Shown here: positions 61,789 to 64,000 of the stretch, in pieces | Layout of the letters: the number at the start of each line of letters is the position of its first letter | Position numbering within the stretch: the first letter of the stretch is position 1 | Source of the DNA: an uncultured Eubacteriales bacterium | Lineage (GTDB): Bacteria; Bacillota; Clostridia; Christensenellales; CAG-138 | Reading direction: 5' to 3' | NCBI GenBank assembly: GCA_900544555.1 | Contig: UQWD01000004.1 | Location: forward strand, 62,001 to 126,000 | DNA length: 64,000 nt | Position numbers and translations under genes: made by a program | The notes under the pieces: model-generated | Told to the model about the DNA's origin: nothing | The model's database searches: none | The model's input: only the letters and a program-made list of their open reading frames with translations

Positions 61789-62019
61789 TCAGCCGAACAG
61801 CCCTTTTTTCTCTTCTATGGAAACTGCTTGGTAGCCCGCTTCATTTACGGCGTCCTTCAACGCTTGATCCGTAACGTTTGCGTCGACAGTAACAACGGCC
61901 CGGTTTTTTTTGAGCTGCATATCCACTTCTTCAACGCCCTGTACGCCAGAGAGCGCTTTGTTTGCCCTTGACGCGCAGTTCATGCAATGCATGCCTTCAA
62001 TCATAATAACTTTCTTCAT
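61789..62019 (-). CDS. copZ: Copper chaperone, HMA-domain protein
   Basis: 76 residues with the metal site GMHCMNCAS (MxCxxC form) and the usual ferredoxin-like pattern (VQGVEEVDMQLKKNRAVVTV, DAVNEAGYQ). It carries Cu(I) to the P-type ATPase. Its start overlaps the end of the ATPase by four bases (ATGA), so the two are one operon. Confidence 0.93.
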   Translation of the reverse strand: MKKVIMIEGMHCMNCASRANKALSGVQGVEEVDMQLKKNRAVVTVDANVTDQALKDAVNEAGYQAVSIEEKKGLFG

Positions 62020-64000
62020 CCTATTTTTCCTCCGTGTTTTTGTATTTGTATGGGTTTAAATCTTTTAAGCCTGAGTGCGTTTAGCACCACGCAAATTGAC
62101 GATAGGCTCATTGCCGCGGCAGCGAACATTGGGTTCAGCTTCCATTGCAGCACCGAATAGAATACGCCGGCCGCTAAAGGTATACCGATGATATTATAGA
62201 AGAACGCCCAAAACAGATTCTCCTTAATATTTCGTATTACCCTGCGAGAAAGCTCGATGGCCGTAGCAACGTCCATCAAGTCGTTCCGCATCAGTACGAT
62301 ATCGGCGGATTCAACCGCGATATCGGAACCTGCTCCGATAGCCACGCCCACGTCGGCACGCGTCAGCGCGGGCGCATCGTTTATCCCGTCCCCAACCATG
62401 ATAACGCGCTTCCCTTCCTCCTGCATGGCGCGCACCTGCCGCTCCTTATCCTGCGGCATAACCTCAGCGATTACACGCGCGACTCCCACCTGGGCCCGTA
62501 TCGCCTCCGCCGTTATCGCATTGTCCCCCGTTATCATAACAACGTCCATACCCATACGCCTGAGCCTTTCAACCGCCTCCTTGCTGGTCGGTTTTACGAC
62601 GTCCGCTACCGCTATAACACCGAGCAGCCGCCGTTCATTGGCAAAATACAGAGGGGTTTTTCCCTGGGAAGACAACTTATCACCCTCCTGCTCCATCCTC
62701 TCCAGAGAAACGCCCGCTTCCTTCATCATGGCGATGTTGCCGCCCATAGCCTCCCGGCCATCGATAACTCCGCGAACGCCGCGCCCTACGGCGGCCTCGA
62801 ATTCCTGCGCCGGTTCAGCGCTAAGCCCTTTTTCACGGGCATAATCCACAATTGCCTGCGCAAGCGGGTGCTCAGAAAGCGCCTCAAGTGAAAGCGCAAG
62901 CGACAAAAGATCAAGCTTCTTAACGCCCTGAGCCGCGATAATATCCGTCACACGCGGTTTTCCTTCGGTAACGGTTCCCGTTTTATCAAGCGCAACGGTC
63001 GTAGCATGGTGGGCGGTTTCCAGCGCTTCGGCGGATTTTACCAGTATCCCATTTTCCGCCCCCTTTCCTGTACCCACCATGATAGCGACTGGGGTGGCGA
63101 GCCCGAGCGCGCACGGGCAGGATATGACCAGAACGGCAATGCCGATGGAAAGCGCGAAGGAAAACGGCTTGCCCGTAATGAGCCACACGGCGGCGGCAAT
63201 TACTGCAATTACAATTACGACCGGTACAAATATACCGCTGATCTTATCCGCCAGCTTTGCGATAGGCGCCTTGCTCGCGCCCGCCTCCTCAACCAGCCGG
63301 ATAATCTGGGCGAGCGTCGTATCCTCCCCTACCCTGCGCGCTTCAAAAGTAAAGTATCCGCCCTTGTTAATAGAAGCCCCTGTTACGGCGTCGCCCGGAA
63401 GCTTTTCAACCGGTATGCTTTCTCCCGTTAAGGCGGATTCGTCTACATACGACCCACCGGACGTCACAACGCCGTCTACAGGTATGCGCTGGCCCGGACG
63501 CACAGCTACCGTATCTCCCGCCCTGACCTGTTCGACCGGTATCTCAAGCTCCGAGCCGTCGCGTATTACAGTCGCGGTTGGAGGGGTCAGATCCATCAGT
63601 TTTTCGATCGCCTCAGACGTTCTACCCTTTGATCGCGCTTCCAGATATTTGCCCAGCGTTATCAACGCAAGTATCATCGCGGCGGATTCAAAATATAGCT
63701 CCATCGTATAATGCTCCGCGTGCGCCACATCCCCGCGCCCAAGGGAAGCTGAGATAGCGTAGAGCACCGCTATGCCGTAAACAAGCGCGGCGGATGACCC
63801 CATCGCAATCAGGGAATCCATGTTGGGGGATCCGCGAAGCAGGTTTTTAAAGCCGGACTGGTAATACTTACGGTTAATATATACCACGGGTAAAGTCAGC
63901 AACAGCTGCGTAAGGGCGAACACCGCCGCGTTTTCCCCGCCGTAAAACGTATCGGTTAACCATGCGGGTATTGGCAACGAAAACCATTTAGCAAACATAT
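62016..64000 (-). CDS. copA: Copper-exporting P-type ATPase, 5' end beyond the window
   Basis: About 660 residues are visible: CPC metal motif ISCPCALGLATPVA, phosphorylation DKTGTVTEGKP, SEHPLAQAI, and the hinge GDGINDAPAL. CPC with SEHP fits the Cu(I) P1B-1 group. The visible first Met lies in the membrane region and the frame stays open to the window edge, so the N-terminal HMA domain(s) and first spans are outside. The gene comes before copZ in the transcript. Confidence 0.92.
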   Translation of the reverse strand, partial: MFAKWFSLPIPAWLTDTFYGGENAAVFALTQLLLTLPVVYINRKYYQSGFKNLLRGSPNMDSLIAMGSSAALVYGIAVLYAISASLGRGDVAHAEHYTMELYFESAAMILALITLGKYLEARSKGRTSEAIEKLMDLTPPTATVIRDGSELEIPVEQVRAGDTVAVRPGQRIPVDGVVTSGGSYVDESALTGESIPVEKLPGDAVTGASINKGGYFTFEARRVGEDTTLAQIIRLVEEAGASKAPIAKLADKISGIFVPVVIVIAVIAAAVWLITGKPFSFALSIGIAVLVISCPCALGLATPVAIMVGTGKGAENGILVKSAEALETAHHATTVALDKTGTVTEGKPRVTDIIAAQGVKKLDLLSLALSLEALSEHPLAQAIVDYAREKGLSAEPAQEFEAAVGRGVRGVIDGREAMGGNIAMMKEAGVSLERMEQEGDKLSSQGKTPLYFANERRLLGVIAVADVVKPTSKEAVERLRRMGMDVVMITGDNAITAEAIRAQVGVARVIAEVMPQDKERQVRAMQEEGKRVIMVGDGINDAPALTRADVGVAIGAGSDIAVESADIVLMRNDLMDVATAIELSRRVIRNIKENLFWAFFYNIIGIPLAAGVFYSVLQWKLNPMFAAAAMSLSSICVVLNALRLKRFKPIQIQKHGGKIG

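Overview
The window comes from a spore-forming Clostridia-type Firmicute. The evidence is a SpoIVA gene, a stand-alone Spo0A-type DNA-binding domain, BclA-like collagen proteins, a T-box on ileS, a butyrate kinase/phosphate butyryltransferase pair, and strong AGGAGG-type ribosome binding sites throughout. The genus cannot be fixed from sequence reading alone. The composition is moderate in GC, with a visibly GC-richer block at the large ABC permease (about 12.8-16.7 kb).

Layout: 0-4.2 kb, minus strand, is a cell-wall operon (a GlmU-like protein with a degenerate uridyltransferase domain, an alpha/beta hydrolase, a membrane-anchored MurF-type ligase, and Ddl cut by the left edge). 4.3-6.8 kb holds MscL with an added zinc ribbon, a CDF metal exporter and a sirtuin. 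6.9-8.2 kb is a fold-type I aminotransferase.

8.7-20.6 kb is the most distinctive region: a RiPP locus of the class NCBI calls CLI_3235/CcpM. It has a SPASM radical SAM maturase, a TIGR04066-like maturation protein, an acyl-carrier-like protein without the phosphopantetheine serine, and five cysteine-lattice precursor peptides in two groups (3 + 2). It also has an FtsX-type permease with its ATPase, a second ABC exporter, and a cytoplasmic subtilisin-like protease. The two precursor groups each end in a similar GC-rich hairpin, and each group is followed by a transporter.

21-29.5 kb has YmaF, a LemA/DUF3592/DUF3137/lipoprotein operon, and a MalT-type LuxR regulator surrounded by broken genes: a surface-protein tail, a DUF2442-like gene with one in-frame stop, an XRE repressor, and a serine recombinase. 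This decayed stretch abuts two tRNA-Ser genes; a tRNA-Val follows.

30.9-38.4 kb is spore-surface related: a glycosyltransferase, two collagen-like proteins that share a Cys-rich N-terminus and an upstream element, PgsA, a membrane protein, and SpoIVA. 38.9-47.8 kb is metabolic: a fused glycerate-kinase-like protein with S-adenosylhomocysteinase, a P-loop kinase, a MATE exporter, Buk/Ptb, the Spo0A-C-like protein, and MutY.

47.9-64 kb contains an ArsR-family regulator, BioY under a readable BirA operator, an E2-like acyltransferase lacking the catalytic His, a divergent Prs, a PHP phosphoesterase, FtsH, T-box-ileS, a YfcE-type phosphodiesterase, CysE, and CopZ with a CopA cut by the right edge. 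All identifications come from reading motifs and translations; no database search was run.
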